A stretch of 64,000 nucleotides of DNA from positions 30,402,857 to 30,466,856 of the forward strand of contig CM054181.1 of assembly GCA_028829895.1 (NCBI GenBank), in the 5' to 3' direction. How positions within the stretch are numbered: position 1 is the stretch's first letter; each line of letters starts with the position of its first letter. A model generated the notes under the pieces. The model was given only the letters and a program-made list of their open reading frames with translations. It was not told where the DNA came from and made no database searches. Positions 46,071-58,900 of this stretch are shown piece by piece. Origin of the DNA: Sinotaia quadrata. Its lineage: Eukaryota; Mollusca; Gastropoda; Architaenioglossa; Viviparidae. The translations under genes were made by a program, and so were the position numbers.

Positions 46071-47276
46071 ACACAGTGTTGTTAGTAACTGTTGAGTCAC
46101 GGGAAAGCCTAGACAGAATAGGCTGTAGACATGGAGGCAAAACTGTTAGGAAAAGAAAGAAAAATATTCTGTCTTTTTTTTCCCTCATTAAATTCATAAT
46201 TATTGATTGTACTTTTAATTTTGTGTTTTGATTTTCATCTTGATTTTGATGTTTGATTGCCTAGAAATTGTTGATATCACATATGTGACTGTTCATTTTC
46301 TCTCTGTTCCTTTTCTCTCAGGCAGCTACAAAACAAGCAGCCGAAAATAAAAACCATGCAACACAAACAATTGCAAAGCCTAAGTGTCCAGTCCATTGCT
46401 CTATTAATAAATACTAAGTTTGGCATAAGCCTCTGAAAGAAATATTAACATGTTCAAAATAAAACATAGCACATAACATAACCATTCATACAATACAAAG
46501 ACGTTTTACCTTATGCAGCCAAGGGATTTTGCTCTCATATACAACCCATGGTTGGGAGGGACTACGATTCCAAAAGTGATAATCCTCTTAACCCTATAAT
46601 TATATAATTATATAATCTGGACCGCATCATGCCAGCGGGTAAGGTGCAATGGCGCGCCCAGTGTATTCATACGTTCGCATATTTACAAGCTGGATGCCAG
46701 TGGCTCGCACATGCAATGGCCTGCATCTTATTTTAACTGTGTTTAGCTCCAGTCAGAGACATCTCACCCTCGAAAAATCACGTGTTCCACTAGATAATAA
46801 CTTCAATTTTCTTGTCTTAAGGTTTAGTCAATGCAGAACTCTGCTATTTCACAAAAAGTTCCTGAGTTTAGAGTTGAGCGCAAAGTCTGCAGTCAAGACT
46901 CATGCAAGTCTTAAGTGCCTATACTTTGTGCCTCTGATCCCCATTCAACGTAGAATTGATTGCATAACCATTTAAACATGACCAGCAGGACTGTCCCAAA
47001 AACCTGTCCAAACAACGAACGTGGTTTTATCGCATTATTATCTATACAAACTGGCAGTACATTTAATTAATTAGAAAATGTAATTAATAAAAAATAATTA
47101 AATCATTATTCATGCTTTTTGCCAATCTAGATTATTACACATGCAATTACTATTTATTAATTTGCATGCGAAACAAAGAGAATTGATTGATCTTTACATA
47201 TTATATATGCCTATTACAAACAATGCTGAATGCAGAAACATATTTATTTGAATATAAATGACATATTTAATAGACT
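46071..47276. other. Intergenic, no gene seen
   Basis: AT-rich apart from a small GC-rich stretch near 46620-46680. No gene supported. Confidence 0.5.
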
Positions 47277-47282
47277 TTAAAT

Positions 47283-49568
47283 CAGACCTGCCTACCCCCC
47301 ACCTTAGGAAACCAGAAGATCACTGGTCCAAAACCAGAAGATTTTGAATGGAAACCAGAAGATTTTATGCGGAGTCTGGCTTTTTAATAGAAATACCAAT
47401 AATATAAAATAAATGCAAAATAAAAAAAATAATGTTAATATTTGTAAATAAACTTACCAATAATGTAATGATTAATGCAAAGCACAACAATTTGTCTACA
47501 TTTTGTCTAGTCTCCATTCCACTGTTTATTTTAGATGAATTTTTGTCAAGCACACCAAGTGTTAGGCAGTTTTATTTAGATATTTCTTTAGACTTCATTT
47601 GAAGAAGGATCTTCACATTTCAGAATAATGGGCCATTGAAGTACCGCATCATGATTTTCACTTTTACAGAAATTCATTAAATATTTCATAAATGGATTTT
47701 TTTAAAAATATATATTTAACTTTTTATTATCTAATGTACAAGCCACAAAAAGGAACATGTGCCTATTGAAAAATTTTAAGAAAAAAGTTATGATTTTTTT
47801 TTATTGTACCCATCTAAAATATATATTTTGGGAGAACATGTAGAATTTAAAAAAATAAAATTTACTTAAACCTAAAGCATATAGGCTTTCATCCATGCAC
47901 AACCTTTTAATTTTATGTATGAGAAACTAGTATACCAAATTTCAGGGACATGGAATAATTACAACCATTCAAAAGGGGTCTTAGCATTTAGTTCAACAGA
48001 GGAAAAAAGTCATTTTGAGAAAAACACATTTAAAGTAAAATAAAGACTACAGAACTTTAAAAGTGTTCAAGTGGTTTATTTTTTTAAAATAAATATACCC
48101 TATCCTTACTACATTGGACTGCTCTTAGTCATTTAGCTCTCTCAGAATTAAATATACTAATACTATATATTACTATCCTTTACATCCTCAGTGTACAGTC
48201 TTTTTATTTTCTAATACTACATAGAACCAGAATATTGCAAAGAAATTTTTTAAAAAATATTTTTATCAATCCACATTAATAAAATTTGGAATATATGTTG
48301 TCTTTGTTATGAGAAAGCAATACCAGTTATTAGTTTTAGAATATCTGGTTCAGATTTTAATTTATAAATGATTTAAATATATAAAACACCTGTATTTTTC
48401 TAAATTTACATGTCCATTAGACTAGAGAAAAAACAGTGAAAGTCTTCCTGTAACATTTAAAATGTTATTAAAAAGACATTATTCTTCAATAAGCATGCTT
48501 TGTTAATTAAGAATTGGATATGTTTAATATTATTATTTTTAATGTTTTAATTTTATGCATTTCTTTTGTCTTCAATATATGTGTATTTATTATCATGCCT
48601 TCTAAAATTCTATTATAATAATGTGTGTACTGCGTAATCACAAAATATCAACGGCTAATTTACAAATACATGTATATATATAGGCCTATATATATTTCTA
48701 ATTTTTTATTATTTTTTTAGCAGAAATGATTAAAATAAAAAATTCGACTAAATCAAAATGTTCACAATTCCGTAAATTACTTTCAAACAAATATGACTCA
48801 GGATCATTTCTTTATCGCCGATGATCTTTTGTTTTAAAACTTGTGTCACTTTTTTTTTAAAAATAAATTTTGAAGCCTTACATATTATATAAGAATAATT
48901 ACAACGGATTCTAAAAAAATGATTATTTGAACCTCAATGCGGTTTTAAACATAGGCCTACCGTTATTGAAAACGCCAATCCTTTTCCTAGCATTGCAATA
49001 TAATTCGTCAAAGTAGCTCGTTTTGGACGGATGATTTCTGAAGAAAATTGCATAGACTGTCTTATATGTAAGTTGAATGTTATTTATTAAAGTAAATATT
49101 TCGTAATTGTCACGCATATACTATCGCTACGCGGCCGCCATTTTGAAAAAGCGAACTTCGTCTATCGGTCGAACGGGCAGTAAAAAACGTTATGAACCGA
49201 ATTTGCTTATCCCGCTAAGCTCTGACTTCTCAACATAAAAAAATATTTAAAGAAAATGTTTATTTCACGAGCGAAATTCTGTTTTGTCAACTAAAATTAA
49301 TAACGGCCGACGAATAAGATTCCGGAAGTGTTAGAAAAGGACTCGTATGCTGAAGAGCTCATAGCAGACGACAGAGAAGCAGTTAGAGTTACGCCGCCGT
49401 TAGCTCTATTGAACGCACGGTAAGTTTTTCGTCCTGTCATAATCGATCGTGAAAAAAAAATTGAAAATGAAAATGAAAGCGGAAGATTTCTTTTGGAAGC
49501 GGAAGAGCGGGAGATTCGAGGTAAAAGCGGGAGATTCTTCCGCTAAAAGCGGAAGGTAGGCAGGTATG
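47283..49568. mobile_element. Non-autonomous DNA transposon with terminal inverted repeats and 6-bp target duplication
   Basis: The ends are inverted repeats: CAGACCTGCCTACCCCCC at 47283-47300, and the reverse complement of 49551-49568, CATACCTGCCTACCTTCC (15 of 18 match). The flanks are TTAAAT on both sides (47277-47282 and 49569-49574), a 6-bp target duplication. Both ends carry short repeats just inside the termini: ACCAGAAGAT x3 on the left and GCGGGAGATTC/AGCGGAAG on the right, as expected for transposase-binding sites. The 2.3-kb interior has no ORF above about 65 codons, so it depends on a transposase from elsewhere. The superfamily was not determined; the TTAAAT duplication also contains TTAA. 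Confidence 0.72.
49120..49430 (+). promoter_or_regulatory. CpG-rich promoter-like segment inside the transposon's right end, candidate PYROXD1 promoter and 5' exon
   Basis: The only CpG-rich stretch near PYROXD1. It contains GCCGCCATTTTG (a YY1-type site, at about 49135) and TTCCGGAAGTG (an ETS/GABP-type site, 49321-49330), both typical of housekeeping promoters close to the start site. An unstructured 90-bp stretch then ends at a strong donor, GCACG|GTAAGT (about 49420). An acceptor-like TTTGTTCTAG lies upstream of the PYROXD1 ATG. The assignment is inference. Confidence 0.35.
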
Positions 49569-49639
49569 TTAAATATTTCTAATACCAATATACAATAAAC
49601 GAGTGAGTGTGAGCTATTAGAATTATGAGCAAATTTTAG

Positions 49640-49723
49640 AATTTTTCTTTACATGGCATCATAACTAAGGTTATCTAAAAAACGATAAATAACCTTAGTT
49701 ATGATGCCATGTAAAGAAAAATT
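49640..49723. other. Perfect 35-bp hairpin, 14-base loop
   Basis: The arm 49640-49674 (AATTTTTCTTTACATGGCAT...) is the exact reverse complement of 49689-49723, with a 14-base AT-rich spacer. It could be a minute foldback transposon or a small-RNA precursor; the perfect stem favours a young foldback element. It lies 265 bp before the PYROXD1 start codon. Confidence 0.9.
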
Positions 49724-49988
49724 ATTTGTTAATCAAACATATTGCGCTAATTTACTAAATAAAAATGCGACAGTAGGAATGTAAAAGAAATCATGCTTGA
49801 CAAATCAATATTAAAATCTTAGGCATTCCGTAAGACTACCACTCTGAAAAGTTGAGGCCTCTTTTCGAACCTCTCGACAGTCAGGTGGTGAGTAAAGGGG
49901 GATAACTCTTAATAATAAATATAGTATTTGTTCTAGTTATCAGACACTAGTGTTTGCAATAGTTTTCGATGTATGAGAAACTTTGATC

Positions 49989-52900
49989 ATGGATGAAAAT
50001 GTGATTAAGGCAAAATTCGTTGTTGTTGGTGGTGGGATCGCAGGCGTTACATGTACTGAAATGGTTGGTCGTTTCCCTAAATCATAGACATTACTCACTC
50101 TAGATTCTAGTTAAATGCAGGATACTGCGACTGTGGGCTCTTAACAATATATTAATTATAAAAAAAGTGAAAAGTCGACACTCTTTTCTTGAACCAGACA
50201 GAAATAGCATATTTAATTATGAAATTATGTTTTACATTTTCATAATCCTGGACCGAATCAAACACAGACACCAATTTACCCTGCCCTAAATATTTTACAC
50301 GCATCAGTAATAATATTAATATATTTATAAAGAAAGCATAATGCTCTTGTCAATGCTTCATTCCAGATGCATTCTTTAAATGTTCATTGCTTATGTTGCT
50401 CTATTATCGTCTCAAATCTAAGAATAGTAATGTGCTTCACGAAATTAGCTAAAGTAAAACTTTTAAAATTTATTGATTTTTAAAATATCACCCACTAGTA
50501 TTAATAGTATAAAGTATAAATGAACAAGCTTGCAGTAAAAATGCTTCATTTATAGTACTTGTATTAATTAAATTACACGATATTAATTACAGCTACAGTA
50601 CTTCCAATTCATAGCCCACAGAAATCAAGTGATTAGATTTATAAATACAATATATATTATATTCTCATCTGGTTTAAGCCAATTAAGGACACATTCCATG
50701 AGGTAAAATAGTTATACTCAGTTACCTTTCTTATACATAATCATATACCTTGAATAATAATGGTAAATGAGAGCATGAGATAAGAATTAGCTACATTTAC
50801 TAATATATATACCAATGAAAAGTTCAGAAACAAGCGAACAGCAAAACATCATCCATTAATCCAAATGTACCCTTTACCACTAAGCTTATTTATCTTTAAA
50901 TTTAATGAAGGTAACTCAGAAATGTGAATTATAGCTGTGTGTTAGATTCTGTATGGTGCTTATCGATTGCTGGTACATCACAGTAAATGTTTTTGTATGT
51001 ATTGTTAATTGGTAATGCTTTTCAACTATAGTTAGACAAAGTAAAAACACTTATTAATTAATTAAAACATGTAATTCACTGGCTTAGTAGTGAATAGTAC
51101 CATACTTTAATTACATTTACAGTGCATAATTAATTTGTTTACTGCACACCTTGATTAACCAAATTCTTGTGAACTCTAGTGCCAGAAATATAAAATATTG
51201 TATTTTGAGATGTTGAGCCTGTGCAAATGCCTGGTAAGATATATCTTTTTGCACTTTTTTTTTTTAAAGAATTGTCATTTTGAAAAATCTAAACAAATAA
51301 TGATAGCCCTATAATAAATCATCTTTTATATTTTATAGTTTAATATAACCCACCAATTGACTTACTACCTCTACCTCCACCTCCACTCCCAGTTAATTCA
51401 TATTATTAGTGAAAATTTAATTTCATGTCTTTAGTCTATTAGGTCACTGAGTATTTGAATTTGAATCCAATAAAAGTAATACAGTAATATTTTTAAAATT
51501 TTTATTAATGAAAAAGATTAGCTCATAAACCTAAACCAAATCATTGTTTCAGCTAGCAGCTGAATGTCCAGATGAGCGGATTGTTCTTCTCACAGCATCG
51601 GCTCTGGTGAAAGCAGTGACAAATTATGAACAGGTAATCATTAAAATTTGTTTAAATCAAAAAAGTATCTTAAAGTTTTTGTGTTCATAATATTTGTGTA
51701 ATTAACTGTGTGGTTTGCAGGATGTAATTTTTTAAAAAAATATATAAACCATACTTAATTTGTTACTTTATTTACTGTTTTATTTAGTTACTGTTACAAA
51801 TAAAAATTATATGATTTATGGAATTTTATATGAAAACTTATTACTCTGAATAAATATTAATGTTATTCAACTGATTTTTGCAGTTTACTTTGAGTTTAAT
51901 ATATCTTGGAAAAAAAGAAAAACTACTCTTGTATTGATAAATTTTATATTTGAAATACATTTGATTTTTTCCTTATGTATTTATATATAGTGTTTTGTCT
52001 TTTTCCAATTATGTTAAATTGTTCATCTAGCCTAAATGGACATTTAAAAATTAAAACCAGTATCAAATTAATTGTCTTATTATATTTGGTTTTAATTCAG
52101 ATTTGTAATTGTTATTATACTTTCAAAAGTTATCTAGGACCCTGGAAAGATTTGACGTGGAAGAAAAGCCATCATCACAAGTTGAATCTAAGTGTCCTAA
52201 TGTTCAGGTGATTCAGTCGTATGTACATCTTCTGGATTCAGATAAAAAGGTTGGTAATGGTATTGCTGTTTTATTAATACTATATTTTTTTTAATAGTCT
52301 AAGTCATTAATCTACTGACTGTTTTCTGTTTCATTTGACTGAAGTTTTAGACAGTGACATCCTGCACAAAAACCTGCCACATGTCCTAAGAAGATGTACT
52401 TATATATTCTACCAACTGATCAGTTTGATGTGAATAAATATTTATCTGCATTGTTTAACACACATTTCAATTAAGTGTTGTTTCCAGTTAATATTAATTT
52501 ATTCTATTGCTTTTGGCCACACATATAACTGCAATATATATTAATATTATATAAACCTTAATCTTTGGCAGGTTTTGCAGACTGTAGATGGTCATCAAAT
52601 TCATTATCAAAAGTTATGTATCTGCACCGGGGGAAAACCCAGAGTAAGTTACAGTCTTAACACTAACAGCAAGATATATGCATTTCACATTCATGGAGTA
52701 AGTTACAGTTCACATCCATACATATCAGTCATGGTTCCTATCCAGGGTAGGTTAGTTCTTTAACTGGGGGTTGATATTTGTGAAGAAGTAGAGAAGAGTT
52801 GTCAAGAACTTAAAAGGTGTGTCAGAGGTTTCTTTTATGTAATAATCCTAATGGAAAGTAGTTTTAATCATGGGAAGAGGCAGGTGTGCATATCTGCTGC

Positions 52901-55900
52901 ATTGTTGGATTGTATAACCAAAGAGTATGTTAAACTCTGTTTTAAAGTAAATGATAATTTCAGTTTGATTATCTTATTGGAAATATGACATGATTTTTTT
53001 GTAAAGTAATAAGGTGACATAAATTAATCATTGTGAATGTATCACAGAACAATTAATTTTTACTTTAATATTTCTAGCATCGTTTCTATTTAGAAAAATA
53101 AATTTATTAAATAAGGAATAAAAATAGAATAGCTATAGAATATCTAGTACCTTTATCTAATCAAAACACTTTTTCCTTTAGCTAATACCTGGTCAGAATC
53201 CACTAGTGGTTGGAATTCGTGACACACAAAGTGTGGAGGTGAGTTATCAAAAGTGAGTATACATACTAATATAGTTTTGAAATCTGATTTTGTGAAAACT
53301 GAAGTTGACTTTGGCAAACACATGTGTTTTGATAAATAATTAATAGTATGAAAACAGTTTGAAGTTGAATTAAATCAAACAAGTATTTATTTTTTGCTCA
53401 GTGAATGTATTATTACATAATGTAAAGATGACAATCAACTTACATATTTCATTTTTGCTGATTAAGCTGTGAAAACAAGGTGTGAAAAGGCTTAATTCAA
53501 GTTAAGTATCTATATTTTCCTCAGTGATTGTTATTAAACAGAGTAAATTGAATGTAATCAAAATATTTAGCTTTTGCCTAGTGAGGGTGGGACAACAGTA
53601 TAGAATTGAATTAAATGTCTAGTATTTACGTATTTATATTTTGCTTAGTGATTGTGCGAAAACAAAATGTGAAGATGAAGATGACTTAAATCTAGATAAG
53701 TGTGTAGCCTTATTCGTTAAACCTTGAAACAAGGTGTAGCAATGACTTATAAGTGGTTAGATTTTGTTCACTGAGTGAATGGAAGCAGTGTGAAGTTGAA
53801 TTCTTTACCGAGCGGAACGCCCAACTTCGTCCGTACATCGTGTAGGGCAGATCGCCCAATAGCGCCCATAGCAACCCATTTCACTTAGAGTTCTTTACCT
53901 TTCCATATTTCATCATATCCGGTCTCTACAGGAAGCAAGACGTTTGGAAGCATGACGTTTATACAATGCTTCCTTCGCCATTTTGAAGCCTTTTCACGTG
54001 GCAGCAAAAAAGTTTTCCTAAAGTTTTCTTCGTTTTTTGCAAGCATATAACGAGCAGATATCAAAAAATGGAGTTTGTTGAATCGTCTAGTGACAGCGAG
54101 GAGTTTAGTGGGTTTAATATAACGGATAATGAGGTAAGAGAGGTAGATTTTGATTCTGAATCTGATAGTGACATTAGCGTTAGCAGTGTGCATACTTCGG
54201 ATCTTTCAGACTGGGAGGTAAGTGAATATGATTCTGAAGATGTCGAAGAAGGGGAGGGGGTGGGCGTTAGTGGCGTTAGCGGAGATGCACATGTTTGGAG
54301 TAGTAATACTTCGGCACTGTATATTTCCGATTTTAAATCAGAAACAGGACCAACTATTATATTAGGTAATAATTCTACTCAGCTGGATTTCTTCTACCAG
54401 CTTTTCAAAGAAGAAATGTTTAAAAAAATTGCCGATGAAACAAACGAGTACGCTCGTCAGAAGATCGCACAAAAACAAAATGGCGATCCACTTTGGAAAG
54501 AAACCAACGGCACTGAGATAAAAGCATATTTTGGACTTCTTATTTTGTTAGGTATTCATAACCTGCCAAGAGAAGAAATGTATTGGTCGGGTGATGATAG
54601 ATTAGGTGTTCCTGGAATCAACAAAGTAATGCCTTTGAAGAGATTTAAGAAGCTTGGGCAATATTTACATGTTGTAGACAACACTCATTCAGCAGGCACT
54701 GATCGTCTCTTCAAAATCAGGCCTCTTCTAGACATGACCAACAAAACATTTTTAGAAGCTTACAAGCCCCACAGAGACATCAGCATTGATGAAGCAATGA
54801 TCCCTTTCAAAGGCAGAAGCACACTTCGTCAATGCATGCCAATCAAGCCGGTGAAATGGGGAATGAAAGTTTGGTGTGCTTGTGAATCTGAGAGTGGCTA
54901 TCTTCTTCAATTTGATGTCTACTGTGGAAGGAGAGCAGATGGTACACACCAGGGCTTGGGGTATGATGTGGTGATGAAGATGGCTTCTCCATTCCTTGGA
55001 AGATACCATCACCTCTATTTTGACAACTTTTTTTCCTCTGTGGCCCTCCTGAACAATCTACTGCGCGAGAAGACCTACGCAGCATCAACAGTGCGCAAGA
55101 ACAGGAAGGATCTACCTGTGGCCTTCAGACAGAAGAGGAAACTGAAGCAGGGGGAGCATCAGGTCTTTCAGAAGGATCAGCTTATTGCAACAGTATGGCA
55201 TGATAAGCGAGATGTGCTGTTGCTGTCCACCAACACCTCACACAAGATGGACCAAGTTGAGCGCTGGGACCGACACTCTCGCGCCAAAGTGGTTGTGCCT
55301 TGCCCTGCTGTTGTCAAGCTCTACAACCAGAGCATGGGGGGAGTGGACAAAGCTGACCAGATGAGGGGGTACTACAGCACAATCAGGAAGTGCAGGAAGT
55401 ACTGGAGGTACCTGCTTAGCTTTGTCTTTGACTCAGCCATCAACAACGCCTTCATCCTGTACGAGAAGTGCGTTGCGAAGCCAAGCAAACGCTACTCCCT
55501 GCTGGACTACCGTCTGGATCTCTCAGACCAGCTCATTGCAGGATTTTCTTGCAGAAGTAAGGCAGCATCCAAAAGAAAGAGCCAGACAGTGGCCCAGGTC
55601 AATGTAAGTGCACATAAGCTGGTGAAATTTGAAGGAAGAAAGAAAGGCTGTGTGCGCTGCAAAGTGGCTAAACGCCGTACTGAATCTGGCAGAGCTGTGG
55701 AGACCACATTTGGCTGTGATGTCTGCCAGATTAACCTCTGCAAGGACACTTGCTTCCCTGAGCACCTTGGCAGCCAATAAAAAGTGGACAGTGTTGTGTA
55801 AATAGTGTTTGTAAGTATAGTGTATGTAGCTGACAATCACTGGACAATCACTTTTTTTTGGTAACTCTTGGTGTTCATGGATGGATTACAATTCTACACA

Positions 55901-58900
55901 TCACAAGTCAAGTCAGATAAGTATATTTTTATTATTGCTTTCATTTCCTTTCATTTTGCAGTTTATTTCATTAAAATATATGTACTAATACCCAAGATAT
56001 GATGTTTTTAGTATTTTACTAACATAACCCTAAATCTCACTGAAATCCTGAAAAATCTTGCCCGTTTAGAATTAGAGCTAAAAAAGGGGAAAACGTCTGC
56101 CCGGTAAAGAGGAACAAGGTGTAGCAATGACTTATAATTGGTTAGATTTTGTTCACTGAGTGAATGGAAGCAGTGTGAAGTTGAATTGTATCAAAGTAGT
56201 ATTTAGGTTTTCCTTAGTGAATGAAAGCAGTGTGAAGATAAATTATATCAAAGTAGTATTCAGAGAACCAGCCCAGATAAAAAAAAAAATACACTATATA
56301 TTTTCTAAATCTGTTTTAGGTTATTATAATAAGACTCTTATGCTAAGTAATGTTATTGAATGAGACTCAGTTTTAAGCAGAGATTGATAAGTTTATTAAA
56401 TAACATTTTTTTTAATGTAATAAAACACTTTCAGTTAAAATTTTCACTCACTCCAAACAGAAGGTTGCCATATGGGTAAATTCAAGATGTGAAAATGATT
56501 TTTGTAGTATTAGAAGTCTTACTATTTGTAGTATTAGAACTCTTACTATTTTTAGTATTAGAAGTCTTACTATTTGCAGTATTAGAAGTCTTAGTTTTTG
56601 TAATATTAGTTTTTGATGCATTAGAAGTCTTAGTTTGTATTATCTTGGCACCATGTTGGCACAGTGTAGCATTTATTATCAAGACACCTCATAGTTTTCA
56701 TTACCTTGATATAGCTTGGTTTTGTTGCCTAAGTATTGATGTGAATAATGTACAAATTGTTGCCATGCATTTACAGTTTGTGTCAGATTTTCTCTAGGCC
56801 TATTAAGAATTTTATCAGTATATTTTAAAGAACTTTAAGTGTATCATCTAACTGGTTGTTTCTTCTTTCTCTTTTTAAAAAAAAAAATAAAAATTGCAGG
56901 ATTTTCAAAAAGTACTGAATGCTTCCAAGCGGATCATTATTGTTGGAAATGGAGGAATAGCAACTGAACTTGTGTAAATGTATTTTATATCTTCTGTGAC
57001 TAGGTTTTTATAATAAGAAAACTAATAATTTTCACTATATAATATCATATCATTGTCAGACTTGATTGTTTGCATACCTGATGCCCATACATTTCAGAGA
57101 GAAGCTTCCCATGAATTAATTAATATTGAACCATATTCAAGCAAAACAGTACTACAAACCCAGTGTTACTAAAAGTAAAACCATACAAAAAAAAGCAGAG
57201 AAATTTGAGGTACCTTTATCAAGACTTAATATGAAGATTGTTTTATCACTTTAGGTTTGAAACAAACCCACTTAGTCTTCCTCTGCATAAAATTAGAAGT
57301 ATGTTCCTTTCTTTTTTATGTAGCATATGCAGTTTACTTTATCTTGAAAATATTCAGTTACGAAGTGGAAGGCTGTGACATTGTTTGGGTTATCAAGGAT
57401 GAGTCAATTGCAAGCACATTTGTGGACAAAGGGGCTGCACAATTTTTCCTCCCTCATCTTAACGAGGAAAAGAAAGAGCCAAGTGCAACCGTAAAACGAC
57501 TCAAATATTCTTTGGATGAAGGTGAGTCATTTATATTGTTTATTTCATTATTAAGGAAACATACCAGAAATGAGTCATTTAGTGAATCAGTGAAATGTAA
57601 CATTAATTCAATGGCTTACAGAGCTAAGAAAATATTACCCTGTCCATTTTAACTAAAGTGATCATTAGATGTTAAGAAAATCTCTTGTTTACTATGTAAT
57701 TATATTGTAATATTCAATTTTTGTGGTTTGGATGTAGCTGATACAATCTGTGAGAAAGTTGAAAAAGGCCAATATTTAGAGTGAATGGCTTGGTCTATCA
57801 GTGATGTAGGCAGAAAGATAGTTAACAGTCTGTTATGTAGTTGTGAGAGGGTTAAGAGAACAGTGCTCAACAGTTTATGATTACATGAGTTGGAAAACAG
57901 CAGACTTGTGGTATAGATGAAAGAAAGTTAAAAAAGCTTTGTTCAGCAAAATCTGTCTAGTGTCAGCCTAAAATAGATGTCAGAAAACCAGTGTTTATAA
58001 TCTAATTGATTTATCAGAGAGTAAGTAAATACACATGTAATGTGATTCAATCTGCAAGAAAGTTAGCAAAACAGATATTCAGAATTAAGAAGATAAGACG
58101 TTGATTGTATACCTGTGAAAAATAATTGAATTCGATAAATTTTATTACAGTATAGGGAAAAGGCATTAATCCAACGTTTAATAAACATTGCACACATTTG
58201 GGAATAGCTATAAGAATAAAAATCCATTTTATTATGTATTTTCCTTCTGTATATTATTTTCAGACAATTGAGGATAAAACAGAAATTTTTGTAAAATATT
58301 ACATGGAATTACTGAAATACTGAAATATTTTTCATTTACTTTTCCACAAATGCAGTCTTGGCTCAATTCGAACATATTTTCAATACAAAAACTCTTCATT
58401 ACTTACTATTTGCAATAAACAGCTCAACCAAAAGACACTTATAAATTTATAATGACTTTTTCGTTATGGCTATTGTCTTTTCCAGTAATGACAATCTTTT
58501 CGATGAAGAGTATAGCATTCACAATGAATTTTTAAGATTCCAAATTAATGCTATAAATAGCATTTCAGTTATTTGTGTTGATAAATGAATAAATGTTTGT
58601 CAATAACAAACCCAAAGCAGTTTCAACACTGATGAAGTTTCAACACTGTAACACATTTGATCTTTTCGCAGAGCTGACTCATGTGCAACATTCAGATGGT
58701 GCTGTACCAGGAAGTGCCCTTGGGCCAGACTGGGCTTCACAGCGATGCATGAAAGGTGCTACTAAGGTGGGCATAGGTCTGATTGCATGCAGGCATCTGT
58801 CAGAGGAGCCACAGTGCTATGCAATGTATTGGCAGTGTTAATTATGTTGCATGGAGGCCACTGTTCCTTGCAGTATTTTTATAGTACTAATTGCATAATG

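Noticed and set aside
54752..55840. Minus-strand and +1 frames of 61-109 codons
   Set aside because: Shadows of the piggyBac transposase.
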